DNA of 35,018 nt from an uncultured beta proteobacterium (GCA_903885665.1 CAISJL010000115.1:1-35018); one strand, 5' to 3'; shown: positions 1-9,106, counted from the first letter of the stretch. A program made the numbers and translations. The notes: generated from the letters alone by a model not told the origin.

Positions 1-66
1 ATTTGCTTTACTAAAATTATATTAATTTTTTGCATTTAGTCTTCCAATTCTTATCAAGCTACAATC

Positions 67-1416
67 CTACTCCTTCTTATCCACCAGCACACGCTGCTTA
101 CGCTTCCTTCTGCTTTGTATCATGTCTATGTTGTGCTCACCCTTCAGTTTGCTGGCATAGAACCTATCTATCATTTCTGGTGACGTTCGTGCATTACGTG
201 ACAACGTGATCAAATCCATTCCCTCACCATACGTCAGCCTAAACATGATACACGTATGACGCAAGCTGTATAGGCTACGATCTTCATCTGTGACGCTACG
301 TCTCATGTCCAATACATGCATCAGCACATCAAACTGACGCTGTAACTCTTTCAACGCCCTATCCCGTTCTGTGATGTGTGGCATGAATAAGTAGGCATTT
401 GGGTCTACTGTGCTCTTCGTCTCACTCAATTGCATCAACATTCGCCTATACACTACTACTGCTTGCTCCATCGTCACTATTGGTTCTTTGTGCTTCTTGC
501 TCTCCATTAGCTTAAGTCTTAAATAGGTGTTCTCAGCTGTGACGATCTCTACATGCTTGTGCTGCAAGAACTTGATATCTGTTGGGCGTATGAAGCTGTT
601 GACCATAAACACAATCAGCTGGTACAGATCATTGGTCATGTGCACACGCCTAATCAATCGCCCACTGCTTATGCGACCTTTGACTGCGTATTGCGTGACC
701 TCCACACCAGCCTTGTTTGTTACTTTGCGTATCTCAACGACTTTGCCCACCATCGCCCTTGCCCTACTCCACAAGCTTCTGTATTCAGCCACTGTGAAGT
801 AACCACGTGGGTTGTCCCCACTGCTGATGCGTGGGAATTCTGGTATTTGAACGATCAGCTTATTTCGCAGTCCATACACCATCACGCTTCGCACTAGCTT
901 CACGTATGATCTTATGGTGCTCAAGCTCAATTTAGGGTCTTGCTTGCTCAGCTGATGCACATAAGTCTGCAACATGCCGTAGTCTATTGTGGCAACTTCT
1001 TTCATGCCAAAGAATGGCAGCACTGAACTGTTCAACCTATAGCTTGCGTTTTTAGCTGTGATTATTGTCAGCTCACCCCTTGCCACCCTACTCATCAAGT
1101 CATTGACGTAGGCTTGTGCACAGCCTTCAAAGCTGCTTTTGCTGCTCAGCGCCAATCCTTGTCTGCGCTTGATAATCAGCTCTTCGTAGAAGGCTTTGGC
1201 GAATTTGAAAGCCAGTGCTTTGTCTGTAGTCTTTGTGCTACGTCTGACTACTTTGCCGCCTTCGTAATATCGCACCCACCAATAAGGTGAAGCTTCTAAT
1301 TGGTAGATAGACAGCTTCTGTGGATACTGAGGCACTGCTGTGATGGTACCTGCGATTGGTGTTGTGCGATGCAGTGGGGCAGAGGTCAGTGTTGTTGTTT
1401 TCATTTTCATCAGCAT
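67..1416 (-). CDS. Tyrosine recombinase (phage/island integrase)
   Basis: A 449-residue site-specific recombinase, expected to integrate and excise the element that begins here by cutting in the neighbouring tRNA-Arg gene. The catalytic C-terminal half is readable: the first Arg lies in SFIRPTDI, a Lys-rich beta-hairpin follows (MESKKHKEP), then the second Arg box YSLRHT, and the nucleophile Tyr in IDRFYAS near the C-terminus. The box-II His is Tyr and the usual His/Trp position is in SRNARTSPEMI; this YSLRHT...TSPEMI pattern occurs in a known integrase subfamily, so I do not read it as inactivation. The N-terminal half would hold the arm- and core-binding domains. The ATG at 1416 has an AGAGG Shine-Dalgarno about nine bases upstream, and the stop is TAG. 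The gene starts about 195 bp from the tRNA 3' end and runs away from it, the usual layout for a tRNA-targeting integrase. Function is clear; the type of element is unknown. Confidence 0.9.
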   Translation of the reverse strand: MLMKMKTTTLTSAPLHRTTPIAGTITAVPQYPQKLSIYQLEASPYWWVRYYEGGKVVRRSTKTTDKALAFKFAKAFYEELIIKRRQGLALSSKSSFEGCAQAYVNDLMSRVARGELTIITAKNASYRLNSSVLPFFGMKEVATIDYGMLQTYVHQLSKQDPKLSLSTIRSYVKLVRSVMVYGLRNKLIVQIPEFPRISSGDNPRGYFTVAEYRSLWSRARAMVGKVVEIRKVTNKAGVEVTQYAVKGRISSGRLIRRVHMTNDLYQLIVFMVNSFIRPTDIKFLQHKHVEIVTAENTYLRLKLMESKKHKEPIVTMEQAVVVYRRMLMQLSETKSTVDPNAYLFMPHITERDRALKELQRQFDVLMHVLDMRRSVTDEDRSLYSLRHTCIMFRLTYGEGMDLITLSRNARTSPEMIDRFYASKLKGEHNIDMIQSRRKRKQRVLVDKKE

Positions 1417-1455
1417 AGCTTACTACCTCTTTTAGTAGCACACGATCAGCATTTT

Positions 1456-1474
1456 CATAGAGAGAATTTCTATG
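1456..1474. repeat. Small inverted repeat upstream of the integrase
   Basis: CATAGA (1456-1461) and TCTATG (1469-1474) form a 6-bp perfect inverted repeat with a 7-base spacer, in the integrase 5' region. It could be a regulator or recombinase arm site. It is short enough to be chance. Confidence 0.3.
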
Positions 1475-1538
1475 TTCTGATTTGTGGGCGAAAATGGGAA
1501 GAAAACAGTGGCGCTAACTGAGTAAAAACTTGTGAAAG

Positions 1539-1564
1539 AGTAGTATAGTTTTTACTATACTACT
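1539..1564. repeat. 10-bp perfect inverted repeat between integrase and tRNA-Arg
   Basis: AGTAGTATAG (1539-1548) and CTATACTACT (1555-1564) form a perfect 10-bp stem with loop TTTTTA. On the plus strand it is followed by AATTTTTTT, which looks like an intrinsic terminator, but no plus-strand gene lies upstream of it. On the minus strand it lies downstream of the tRNA, without a following U-tract. It may act as a terminator or insulator at the element edge, or as a recombination-related site. Confidence 0.5.
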
Positions 1565-1610
1565 AATTTTTTTGAAAAGTCCCACAACCTGTTGATTATT
1601 AATTAAAATT

Positions 1611-1687
1611 TGGCGCGCCCGAGACGATTCGAACGTCCGACCCCTGCCTTCGGAGGGCAGTACTCTATCCAGCTGAGCTACGGGCGC
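1611..1687 (-). tRNA. tRNA-Arg (anticodon CCG)
   Basis: A complete 77-nt cloverleaf is readable on the minus strand. The acceptor stem is GCGCCCG/CGGGCGC, the D-arm contains AGCTGGATA, the anticodon stem is CTGCC/GGCAG with loop CTCCGAA, and the T-loop is TTCGAAT; the CCA end is encoded. The anticodon CCG (complement of 1651-1653) decodes CGG. The gene stays intact although an integrase lies just beyond its 3' end, as expected when an element inserts into the 3' part of a tRNA gene and restores it. Confidence 0.96.
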
Positions 1688-1771
1688 GTGGGAGGACGCT
1701 GATTCTATCACGCACACTGACTGACTTTGGGATTTAAGCACAGCGCTGATTGTGTTAGTCTTGCAAGCGCC

Positions 1772-2305
1772 ATGCTGGCCCACCCTCCCGATCATCATCC
1801 GTTTTCTGCTCAGGCGCTGCCTGACGCTGAACTATTGCTCACGAATTTAATTGAGCAAATCCGTCCGCATGTCACACCAGAGACTGGCATTGTTGGAATT
1901 CACACCGGTGGGGTATGGCTTGCCGAGCGCATTCACGCCGCCTTGGGGATTATTTCCCCACTAGGCACCCTTGATGTATCTTTTTATCGCGACGATTTCA
2001 CCAAAACCGGCATGCGCCGCCACGTGAAAAGTTCTGATGTGCCGTTTGCCGTAGATGGTGCCCGGATGTTAATTGTCGATGATGTTTTATTTACTGGGCG
2101 CACAATCCGTGCCGCCTTGAACGAATTATTCGACTATGGGCGGCCCGCTTGTATCGAATTAGCCGCGCTCATCGACCGTGGCGGTCGCGAGTTGCCCATT
2201 GCTGCACGGTTTGTGGGGCAAACGCTGGACGTTCCACCGACCATGAGCATTGAATTAACCCGCAATACCGCAGGCACTTTGGCACTGCAATTGAGTACAA
2301 ACTAA
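1772..2305 (+). CDS. pyrR: PyrR-like phosphoribosyltransferase / pyrimidine regulator
   Basis: A 177-residue type I phosphoribosyltransferase of the PyrR family (uracil phosphoribosyltransferase activity and/or pyr regulation). The PRPP-binding loop [10 protein letters not shown] is at residues 102-111, and a conserved early segment reads [16 protein letters not shown]. The frame is open further upstream to a TTG at 1727, but the ATG at 1772 gives the usual family length; neither start has a clear Shine-Dalgarno. The stop is two bases before pyrB, so the two are almost certainly co-transcribed with the following dihydroorotase homologue. In Gram-positive bacteria PyrR binds RNA to attenuate pyr operons. 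I see no convincing attenuator here, so a regulatory role is inference; the family call is firm. Confidence 0.9.
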   Translation: MLAHPPDHHPFSAQALPDAELLLTNLIEQIRPHVTPETGIVGIHTGGVWLAERIHAALGIISPLGTLDVSFYRDDFTKTGMRRHVKSSDVPFAVDGARMLIVDDVLFTGRTIRAALNELFDYGRPACIELAALIDRGGRELPIAARFVGQTLDVPPTMSIELTRNTAGTLALQLSTN

Positions 2306-2307
2306 CT

Positions 2308-3270
2308 ATGTGGCTTGACCCTTCCAATCCTCAGCTCAATACCAACGGCGAATTACATCACTTATTGTCTCTCGAGGGCTTGCCCGCAGAGGTCTTACGT
2401 CAGATCTTAGATACCGCCGTGTCATTTGCCGGTGTGACCCAACGTGAGGTCAAAAAAGTGCCGCTACTACGGGGCAAAGCTGTGTTTAATTTGTTCTTCG
2501 AGCCCTCGACCCGCACCCGCACTACCTTTGAAATTGCCGCTAAGCGCTTATCTGCTGACGTGATTAACTTAGCGATTAATGTGTCCTCTCAAAGCAAGGG
2601 CGAGTCGGTACTCGATACCGTTGCCAACTTAGCCGCTATGCAGGCGGACATGTTTGTAGTGCGCCATGCGGCAAGCGGTGCGCCGCACTTAATCGCCCGC
2701 CATGTGGCACAAGATATTCATGTAATTAATGCCGGCGATGGTCGCCACTCGCATCCCACCCAGGGCTTGCTCGATATGTTCACCATTCGCCATTACAAGG
2801 GCGACTTTAATCAGCTCCGAGTGGCGATTGTCGGTGATATTTTGCATTCGCGAGTGGCACGCTCACAAATTCACGCCCTCACCACCTTAGGGTGCCCCGA
2901 GATTCGAGTCATCGGTCCTAAAACGCTGTTGCCCGCCCAAGTCAATCGCCTTGGCGTGCACGTCTATCCCGATATGCATCAAGGGCTTAAAGATGTAGAT
3001 GTGGTGATGATGCTACGCCTACAAAACGAACGCATGAATGGCGCCCTATTGCCATCTGCACAGGAGTTCTACAAAAACTACGGTCTCACCGACGACAAAC
3101 TGGCGCTGGCCAAACCGGACGCCATCGTATTGCATCCGGGGCCGATGAACCGTGGCGTGGAGATCGACTCCAGTGTCGCCGACGGCAAACAATCGGTGAT
3201 CTTGCCGCAGGTCACTTTTGGCATTGCGGTGCGCATGGCGGTCATGAGCATTTTAGCGGGCAACTCCTGA
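2308..3270 (+). CDS. pyrB: Aspartate carbamoyltransferase catalytic subunit
   Basis: A 320-residue PyrB that condenses carbamoyl phosphate and L-aspartate, the first committed step of UMP synthesis. The carbamoyl-phosphate loop STRTRTTFE is at residues 67-75, the SQSKGES loop supplies an active-site Lys near residue 97 from the neighbouring subunit, HPTQ is at 149-152, and HPGPMNRG lies near the C-terminus. It starts two bases after the pyrR stop. The next gene is an inactive-type dihydroorotase, and no pyrI regulatory subunit is present. That matches the class of ATCases, described in Pseudomonas, in which PyrB forms a dodecamer with a pseudo-dihydroorotase. The family call is certain; the complex type is inferred. 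Confidence 0.97.
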   Translation: MWLDPSNPQLNTNGELHHLLSLEGLPAEVLRQILDTAVSFAGVTQREVKKVPLLRGKAVFNLFFEPSTRTRTTFEIAAKRLSADVINLAINVSSQSKGESVLDTVANLAAMQADMFVVRHAASGAPHLIARHVAQDIHVINAGDGRHSHPTQGLLDMFTIRHYKGDFNQLRVAIVGDILHSRVARSQIHALTTLGCPEIRVIGPKTLLPAQVNRLGVHVYPDMHQGLKDVDVVMMLRLQNERMNGALLPSAQEFYKNYGLTDDKLALAKPDAIVLHPGPMNRGVEIDSSVADGKQSVILPQVTFGIAVRMAVMSILAGNS

Positions 3271-3319
3271 TGCGCCAATTTTTGTCATTATTTATCAGAT
3301 ACTTACCCATCTCACGCTC

Positions 3320-4600
3320 ATGAAGATTCATCTTAAAAACGGCCACCTAATCGATCCCCTCAACGGCATCAACGCCTTGCGCGATGTGTTTATTGCTGCT
3401 GGCAAAATTGTCGCCATTGGCGAGGCGCCCACTGATTTTCATGCGAATCGTACTGTGGATGTCAGTGGTCGTATCATCTGCCCGGGCTTGGTCGACCTAG
3501 CAGTACGTTTACGTGAGCCTGGCTATGAATACTTAGCAACACTCGAGTCCGAAATGCAAGCAGCTATTGCTGGTGGCGTCACCAGCCTTGCTTGCCCACC
3601 GGACACCGACCCGCCGCTGGATGAGCCCGGCTTGGTTGAAATGTTGAAGTATCGCGCCAAAAATCTCCATCAATGTCATGTCTACCCAATTGGCGCGCTC
3701 ACCGTTGGCCTCAAGGGTTCGCGCTTAACCGAAATGGCTGAGTTGCACGATGCTGGATGCGTCGCATTTGCCCAAGCTGAAGCGCCTTTTGCCGATACCC
3801 AAGTACTGCGTCACGCCTTGCAATATGCTTCCACCTTTGATTTTCCGGTGTGGCTACGGCCGCAAGATCCCGCACTGGCACGCCACGGCGTAGCCCATGA
3901 TGGCGAAGTAGCCACCCGCTTGGGCTTGCCTGCAATCCCAGTCACCGCCGAGACTGTTGCACTATCGACGATTTTAATCATTGCCCAAGAGACTGGGGCG
4001 CGCATTCACATCGCCCGTCTGTCCTCTGCCGAAGGCGTTGCCATGGTACGCGAGGCTAAAGCCCGCGGCCTGCCTATTACCTGCGATATTGGCATCCATC
4101 ACGCCCATCTCTCGGAGATGGATATCGGTTATTTCGATCCGAACTGTCATCTCAGGCCGCCCTTACGCTCTAGTCGCGACCGTGATGCGCTACGCGCTGG
4201 CGTGATCGACGGCACCATTGATGCCATCTGTTCCGACCATACCCCAGTAGATGAGGATGCCAAACAGCTCCCCTTTAGCGAGGCCGAGCCGGGTGCCACT
4301 GGGGTAGAGTTACTTCTACCCTTAACTCTGAAGTGGGCGGCGGAATCGAAATTAGATTTGGTTTCAGCGCTCGCCAAAATCACCAGCCTACCAGCGGCAA
4401 TCTTGGGCATCGCTGCCGGACACCTCAGCGTCGGTGCGACAGCCGATATCTGCGTCTTTGACCCCGAACGGCTATGGCAGGTCAGTGCGCAAACCCTCAA
4501 AAGCCAAGGTAAAAATACCCCCTACTCGGGCTTCGAGCTTCGCGGTCGCGTGACGCACACCCTGGTCAATGGCAACATTGCTTTTGAAGAAATAGTTTAA
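3320..4600 (+). CDS. pyrX: Dihydroorotase-like protein lacking metal ligands (PyrX/PyrC' type)
   Basis: A 426-residue amidohydrolase of the type I dihydroorotase family. Catalytic members have a His-x-His metal motif before the LREPG segment; here residues 61-63 read AVR, so both His are lost. The conserved Asn of the MPNT region is Asp (CPPDT, about residue 95). The third and fourth ligand His positions are Arg (WLRPQD about 180, IARLSS about 233). The Asp of SDHTP (306) remains. The fold should be intact but hydrolysis of dihydroorotate is very unlikely. Homologues in this position act as a structural partner of PyrB in Pseudomonas-type ATCase. A real PyrC should be encoded elsewhere. The gap from pyrB is 49 bases with no good Shine-Dalgarno. 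Confidence 0.92.
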   Translation: MKIHLKNGHLIDPLNGINALRDVFIAAGKIVAIGEAPTDFHANRTVDVSGRIICPGLVDLAVRLREPGYEYLATLESEMQAAIAGGVTSLACPPDTDPPLDEPGLVEMLKYRAKNLHQCHVYPIGALTVGLKGSRLTEMAELHDAGCVAFAQAEAPFADTQVLRHALQYASTFDFPVWLRPQDPALARHGVAHDGEVATRLGLPAIPVTAETVALSTILIIAQETGARIHIARLSSAEGVAMVREAKARGLPITCDIGIHHAHLSEMDIGYFDPNCHLRPPLRSSRDRDALRAGVIDGTIDAICSDHTPVDEDAKQLPFSEAEPGATGVELLLPLTLKWAAESKLDLVSALAKITSLPAAILGIAAGHLSVGATADICVFDPERLWQVSAQTLKSQGKNTPYSGFELRGRVTHTLVNGNIAFEEIV

Positions 4601-4647
4601 TTATTTCAGGTAGTTACATCCACATCCACTCTTAATAGCCAGCTACT

Positions 4648-4675
4648 GAGCAGGCGCCATCTTAGGCCCCTGCTC
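4648..4675 (+). other. Hairpin between pyrX and prlC
   Basis: GAGCAGG (4648-4654) pairs with CCTGCTC (4669-4675). Inside, a C/C mismatch is followed by GCC/GGC around the loop ATCTTA. The sequence after it is C-rich with no T-run, so it is not a standard intrinsic terminator; it could be an mRNA processing or stabilising stem. Confidence 0.45.
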
Positions 4676-4714
4676 CCATCCCCTGCACCACCCTTCTGAC
4701 CCAAGGTCCTTGCC

Positions 4715-6808
4715 ATGGAAACAACCGCAATGAACACCTCAATCATTTCTGAATTAAACCCCTTATTGAATCCGCTTCTCGATTTCTCGGGGCTACCTCG
4801 TTTTAACGAAATCAAGCCTGCCCACGTCGGCCCTGCTATTACGGAATTGTTAGCCACTGGTCGCGCTGTCATTGCACAAGTTGCCGCCCAAACTGATGCC
4901 CCCACTTGGTCAGGGTTTTTCGCGCCCTTAGCCGACACCCACGAACACCTTCAACGCGCCTGGGGCCAAGTTGGCCACCTCAACGCCGTTTGCAACAGCC
5001 CCGAATTACGCGAAGTCTATAACGCCACACTGCCGCTGGTAACGCAATACTACACAGAGCTTGGTCAACACGCCGGTCTCTACCGCCAGTTTAAAGCGTT
5101 GCGCGATAGCCCCTCTTTTTCTACGCTCAGCCGCGCCCAACAAAAAGTGATCAACAACGAAATTCGTGATTTCAAATTAGGTGGCGCCGAACTCTCTAAC
5201 ACTGACCAAAGCCGATTTACAGCCATTCGCGAGCGTTTATCGAGTATCACATCACGCTTTAGCGACAATTTGCTGGACGCCACCAACGCTTGGACCTATA
5301 CCACCACCGACCCCGCAGAAGTCGCTGGCCTACCTGAAGACGCACTAGCCGCCGCACAAGCCACAGCAGCAGCCGATCACGCCACGCCCAATGGTTGGAC
5401 CTTTACCTTGCACGCACCGTCATACATGCCGGTATTGCAATATGCCGACCATCGACCTCTACGCGAGCGCCTCTACCGTGCCCATGTCACACGCGCTGCC
5501 GAGTTTGGCGATGCCAAGCTCGATAACACCCCGCTCATCCGTGAAATTGTGCAGCTTCGCCAAGAGCTGGCAACGCTACTCGGCTTTGCCAGCTATGCCG
5601 CTTACTCTCTCGAAGCCAAAATGGCCGACACTCCCGGCCAAGTTCTTGATTTTTTGAGAGATTTAGCCAGGCGCGCACAACCTTATGCGCGCCAAGATTT
5701 GGCCGAACTACAAGCGTTTGCACACGACACCCTAGGCATGACCGAGTTAGCAGCTTGGGATTACCCCTATATTTCAGAAAAGCTGCGCGTCGCTCGCTAC
5801 GATTTTTCTGAAAATGCAGTAAAGCAATACTTCCCAGAAAGCACTGTGCTACCTGGCATGTTTCAACTCATCCATAACCTGTATGGCTTAACGGTAGTGG
5901 CAACACCCGCACCAGCGTGGCACGCTGACGTACGCTTCTACTCCATTCTAGATCGTGACCAGCGCTGTATCGGCCAGTTTTATCTTGATCTGTATGCCCG
6001 CTCCACCAAACGTGGCGGCGCGTGGATGGATGATGCCATCACACGACGGCGCACCAGCCAAGGCATTCAAACCCCTGTGGCCTATCTCAACTGTAATTTT
6101 GCACCCCCCGTAGGCGACAAACCTGCAGTATTCTCGCACGATGAAGTCATTACTTTGTTTCATGAGTTTGGCCATGGTCTGCATCATCTGCTTACTCAAA
6201 TCGAAGAGCTCGGTGTGTCTGGGATCAACGGTGTAGAGTGGGATGCGGTAGAGTTACCCAGTCAATTTATGGAAAACTTCTGCTGGGAGTGGGCGGTAGT
6301 TGAACCCATGACCCGCCATGTCGAGACTGGCTTACCATTGCCACGCGCGCTATTCGATAAAATGCTTGCCGCCAAGAATTTCCAGAGCGGCATGCAAACA
6401 GTCCGCCAAATTGAATTCTCACTATTCGATTTACACTTGCATGACGACTTTGATCCCAACGCCGACCAAACTGCATTGCAACTGCTAGACCGCATTCGGC
6501 GTGAGGTCGCGGTGATTATCCCCCCCGACTACAACCGCTTCCCCAATAATTTCTCGCATATCTTTGCCGGTGGCTATGCGGCCGGTTACTACAGTTACAA
6601 ATGGGCAGAAGTGCTATCTGCCGATGCCTATAGCTTGTTTGAAGAGCATGGCATTCTCGATCAACCAACCGGGCAACGCTTCTGGCAAGAAATCTTAGCA
6701 GTCGGCGGTAGTCGCCCAGCACTCGAGTCATTTATTGCGTTCCGCGGTCGCCCGCCCAACAGTGATGCATTGCTACGCCACAACGGCATGACCGCACGGG
6801 CTGCGTAA
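4715..6808 (+). CDS. prlC: Oligopeptidase A (M3 family zinc metallopeptidase)
   Basis: A 697-residue M3 peptidase that degrades short peptides, including released signal peptides, in the cytosol. The zinc motif HEFGH is at residues 483-487, and the third ligand Glu lies in the segment VELPSQF around residue 513. C-terminal family signatures include FSHIFAGGYAAGYYSYKW. The length is close to E. coli PrlC (about 680). The ATG at 4715 is used, and a second Met lies five codons later; no strong Shine-Dalgarno is seen. It follows pyrX after 114 bases that contain a hairpin and precedes xthA by 45 bases. No signal peptide is visible. Confidence 0.96.
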   Translation: METTAMNTSIISELNPLLNPLLDFSGLPRFNEIKPAHVGPAITELLATGRAVIAQVAAQTDAPTWSGFFAPLADTHEHLQRAWGQVGHLNAVCNSPELREVYNATLPLVTQYYTELGQHAGLYRQFKALRDSPSFSTLSRAQQKVINNEIRDFKLGGAELSNTDQSRFTAIRERLSSITSRFSDNLLDATNAWTYTTTDPAEVAGLPEDALAAAQATAAADHATPNGWTFTLHAPSYMPVLQYADHRPLRERLYRAHVTRAAEFGDAKLDNTPLIREIVQLRQELATLLGFASYAAYSLEAKMADTPGQVLDFLRDLARRAQPYARQDLAELQAFAHDTLGMTELAAWDYPYISEKLRVARYDFSENAVKQYFPESTVLPGMFQLIHNLYGLTVVATPAPAWHADVRFYSILDRDQRCIGQFYLDLYARSTKRGGAWMDDAITRRRTSQGIQTPVAYLNCNFAPPVGDKPAVFSHDEVITLFHEFGHGLHHLLTQIEELGVSGINGVEWDAVELPSQFMENFCWEWAVVEPMTRHVETGLPLPRALFDKMLAAKNFQSGMQTVRQIEFSLFDLHLHDDFDPNADQTALQLLDRIRREVAVIIPPDYNRFPNNFSHIFAGGYAAGYYSYKWAEVLSADAYSLFEEHGILDQPTGQRFWQEILAVGGSRPALESFIAFRGRPPNSDALLRHNGMTARAA

Positions 6809-6853
6809 CGAAAACAACACCATAGATTACGATAATCGCACGAAGACTCTCGC

Positions 6854-7621
6854 ATGAAATTAGCTACTTGGAATGTCAATTCCCTCAAAGTCCGCTTGCC
6901 ACAAGTGCTTGACTGGCTAAGCACGCACCAACCCGATGCACTGTGCTTACAAGAGACCAAGCTCGAGGATCACAACTTCCCACGCGCCGACATTGAGGCG
7001 CTGGGCTATCACACGACGTTTAGTGGACAAAAAACGTATAACGGCGTGGCCTTGCTCACTCGCAGACCTGTTATCAATATTCAATCGGGCATCCCCCACT
7101 ATAACGACCCCCAAAAACGCGTGATTGCAGGCACACTAGACGGCGTGCGTATCATCTGTGTCTACATTCCCAACGGAGAATCTGTAGATTCAGCCAAGTA
7201 TCAATACAAGCAAGAATGGTTAGCTGCACTCACTGCTTGGTTGACGCACGAACTCACACAGCATCCGCAACTCGCCCTATTGGGTGATTACAACATCGCC
7301 CCCGAAGACCGCGACACTTACGACCCAGCACTGTGGGCCGGTAAAGTATTGTGTAGTGATCTAGAGCGTGCCGCCTTTACCCGCCTGATTGAGTTGGGGC
7401 TAGTCGACACTTTCCGACAATTTGAGCAAGCTGAAAAATCATTTACTTGGTGGGATTATCGAATGCAAGCGTTTCGCCGCAAAATGGGCATGCGCATCGA
7501 TCACATCTTAGCCACCGCCACACTGGCCCAGACCTGTAGTGCTTGCGTGGTAGATACCGAACCGCGCAAACACGAGCGGCCGTCAGATCATGCCCCGGTA
7601 GTGGCGAGCTTTGATCTTTAA
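6854..7621 (+). CDS. xthA: Exodeoxyribonuclease III / AP endonuclease
   Basis: A 255-residue endonuclease/exonuclease/phosphatase-fold enzyme that nicks DNA 5' to abasic sites and trims 3' blocked ends in base-excision repair. It starts with MKLATWNVNSLKVR, has the metal-binding Glu34 in LQETKL, the GDYNIAPEDRD segment with catalytic Asp/Asn, RIDHIL, and the terminal SDHAPV with the catalytic His. Its length matches bacterial ExoIII. The ATG at 6854 has no strong ribosome-binding site. It lies 45 bases after prlC on the same strand and may share its transcript. An AT-rich palindrome follows the stop. Confidence 0.96.
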   Translation: MKLATWNVNSLKVRLPQVLDWLSTHQPDALCLQETKLEDHNFPRADIEALGYHTTFSGQKTYNGVALLTRRPVINIQSGIPHYNDPQKRVIAGTLDGVRIICVYIPNGESVDSAKYQYKQEWLAALTAWLTHELTQHPQLALLGDYNIAPEDRDTYDPALWAGKVLCSDLERAAFTRLIELGLVDTFRQFEQAEKSFTWWDYRMQAFRRKMGMRIDHILATATLAQTCSACVVDTEPRKHERPSDHAPVVASFDL

Positions 7622-7628
7622 TCCGCCT

Positions 7629-7656
7629 CTTTAATTTAAATTAAAGTTATTTTTTA
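7629..7656 (+). terminator. Possible weak terminator after xthA
   Basis: An 18-bp perfect AT-rich palindrome (7629-7646, CTTTAATTT and its complement) is followed by TTATTTTTT. It has almost no loop and few GC pairs, so it would be a weak hairpin. It lies between the convergent xthA and ntrC genes. Confidence 0.4.
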
Positions 7657-7690
7657 CCGCTACTCCAACAGCAATCCATCTGCCACTATT

Positions 7691-9106
7691 CTAGGCTTCA
7701 TCCACCGTACGCGCGCCATCAATCTGCAACTCCTGAATTTTTCGAGTCAGTGTATTGCGGCCTAATCCTAAGAGCTGCGCAGCTTCAATCCTTCGGCCTC
7801 CCGTGTGATCTAAGGCCTTACGTATCAATATAGTCTCAAACTGTTGAGTGAGCTCGGTCATGATGCTAGTCTCACCACGATGCAAGCGGAGCTCTGCCTC
7901 GGTGGCCAGTTCAGCAACCCAACCTTTGCTAGTGCTTGCTGTGGTAACCGCACGCATCTCCGGGGGCAAGTCTTTCACTTCAATATTGGCGGCCGGTGCC
8001 ATCACCGTCAACCAATGACAAATATTTTCAAGCTGTCGCACATTACCAGGTAAATCTTGGGCTGAAATGTATTTTAGCGCGGCCTCCGACATGCGCTTAG
8101 GCTCAACCCCTAAATCCCGCGCACTCTTTTGCATGAAATGCTGTATCAACAGTGGGATATCTTCGCGCCGCTCCCGTAACGCCGGTAGTCGCAGACGAAT
8201 CACATTCAAACGATGAAATAAGTCCTCGCGAAACAAACCTTGCTGTACTCGCGCCTCTAAGTCTTGATGCGTTGCGGCAATCACCCGCACGTTCGCGCGC
8301 AGCGGTTGATGACCACCAACCCGATAAAAATTACCATCTGAGAGCACGCGCAATAAACGGGTCTGCAGCTCTTGTGGCATATCGCCAATTTCATCCAAAA
8401 ACAAGGTGCCGCCTTCGGCTTGCTCAAAGCGACCACGTCGCATATTTTGTGCACCCGTAAATGCTCCGCGTTCATGGCCAAACAACTCCGACTCCAACAA
8501 CTCTTTAGGAATCGCTGCCGTATTAATAGCAATGAATGGACGACTTGCGCGTGGGCTATGTCTATGCAATGCACTGGCCACCAATTCTTTACCCGTACCC
8601 GACTCACCATTGATTAACACGGTGGCATGAGACAAAGACAAGCGACCAATCGCCCGAAATACTTCTTGCATCGCAACCGCTTGACCGAGGATTTCTGGCA
8701 CGCTTGCCTCCCCCACATCATCACTCACCGCCAATTGCCGCACACTCTCGTCCATAGCGCGTCGAATTAACTCAACGGCGTGATCCACATCAAAGGGTTT
8801 AGGCAAATATTCATAGGCACCGCCTTGGAAGGCAGTCACTGCGCTCTCCAGGTCGGAGTGAGCGGTCATGATAATCACCGGTATATTGGGGTGGCGTACC
8901 TTGGCTTGTTGCAATAAATCGAGCCCTGATTCACCAGGCATACGAATATCGCTCACAATCACCTGCGGCACTTCACGGTCAAGCGCATCTAAGGCCTCTT
9001 TCGCCGATGAGAATACCTTGAATTCAATCGCCTCACGGGTCAGCGCCTTCTCAAACACCCAACGAATTGAGCGATCATCATCGATAATCCACACTGGCTT
9101 CATCAT
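7691..9106 (-). CDS. ntrC: Nitrogen regulation response regulator NtrC (GlnG)
   Basis: A 471-residue sigma-54 activator. The receiver domain (about 1-120) has the DDD acidic pocket and phospho-acceptor Asp53 in VSDIRMP. The AAA+ domain has Walker A GESGTGKE (167-174) and the sigma-54 contact loop GAFTGA (214-219). The C-terminus ends in a Fis-type helix-turn-helix (LLGLGRNTLTRKI). The frame stays open upstream to 9217, but the ATG at 9106 is preceded by GATGGGG, and the protein then begins directly with the receiver fold (MMKPVWIIDDD). It lies 77 bases downstream of ntrB. Together they transduce PII-sensed nitrogen status; the target is visible in this window at the glnA promoter. Confidence 0.97.
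   Translation of the reverse strand: MMKPVWIIDDDRSIRWVFEKALTREAIEFKVFSSAKEALDALDREVPQVIVSDIRMPGESGLDLLQQAKVRHPNIPVIIMTAHSDLESAVTAFQGGAYEYLPKPFDVDHAVELIRRAMDESVRQLAVSDDVGEASVPEILGQAVAMQEVFRAIGRLSLSHATVLINGESGTGKELVASALHRHSPRASRPFIAINTAAIPKELLESELFGHERGAFTGAQNMRRGRFEQAEGGTLFLDEIGDMPQELQTRLLRVLSDGNFYRVGGHQPLRANVRVIAATHQDLEARVQQGLFREDLFHRLNVIRLRLPALRERREDIPLLIQHFMQKSARDLGVEPKRMSEAALKYISAQDLPGNVRQLENICHWLTVMAPAANIEVKDLPPEMRAVTTASTSKGWVAELATEAELRLHRGETSIMTELTQQFETILIRKALDHTGGRRIEAAQLLGLGRNTLTRKIQELQIDGARTVDEA

Noticed and set aside
527-897. Plus-strand open frames inside the integrase gene
   Set aside because: They overlap a full-length recombinase on the other strand, have no ribosome-binding sites, and their translations look like antisense shadows.
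67-1416. Loss of catalytic residues in the integrase (Tyr instead of box-II His, no His/Trp before the nucleophile)
   Set aside because: The YSLRHT plus TSxEMI pattern is common in an active integrase subfamily, and both Arg and the Tyr are present.
1727-1771. TTG start adding 15 residues to PyrR
   Set aside because: The extension has no family similarity, and the ATG at 1772 gives the normal length.
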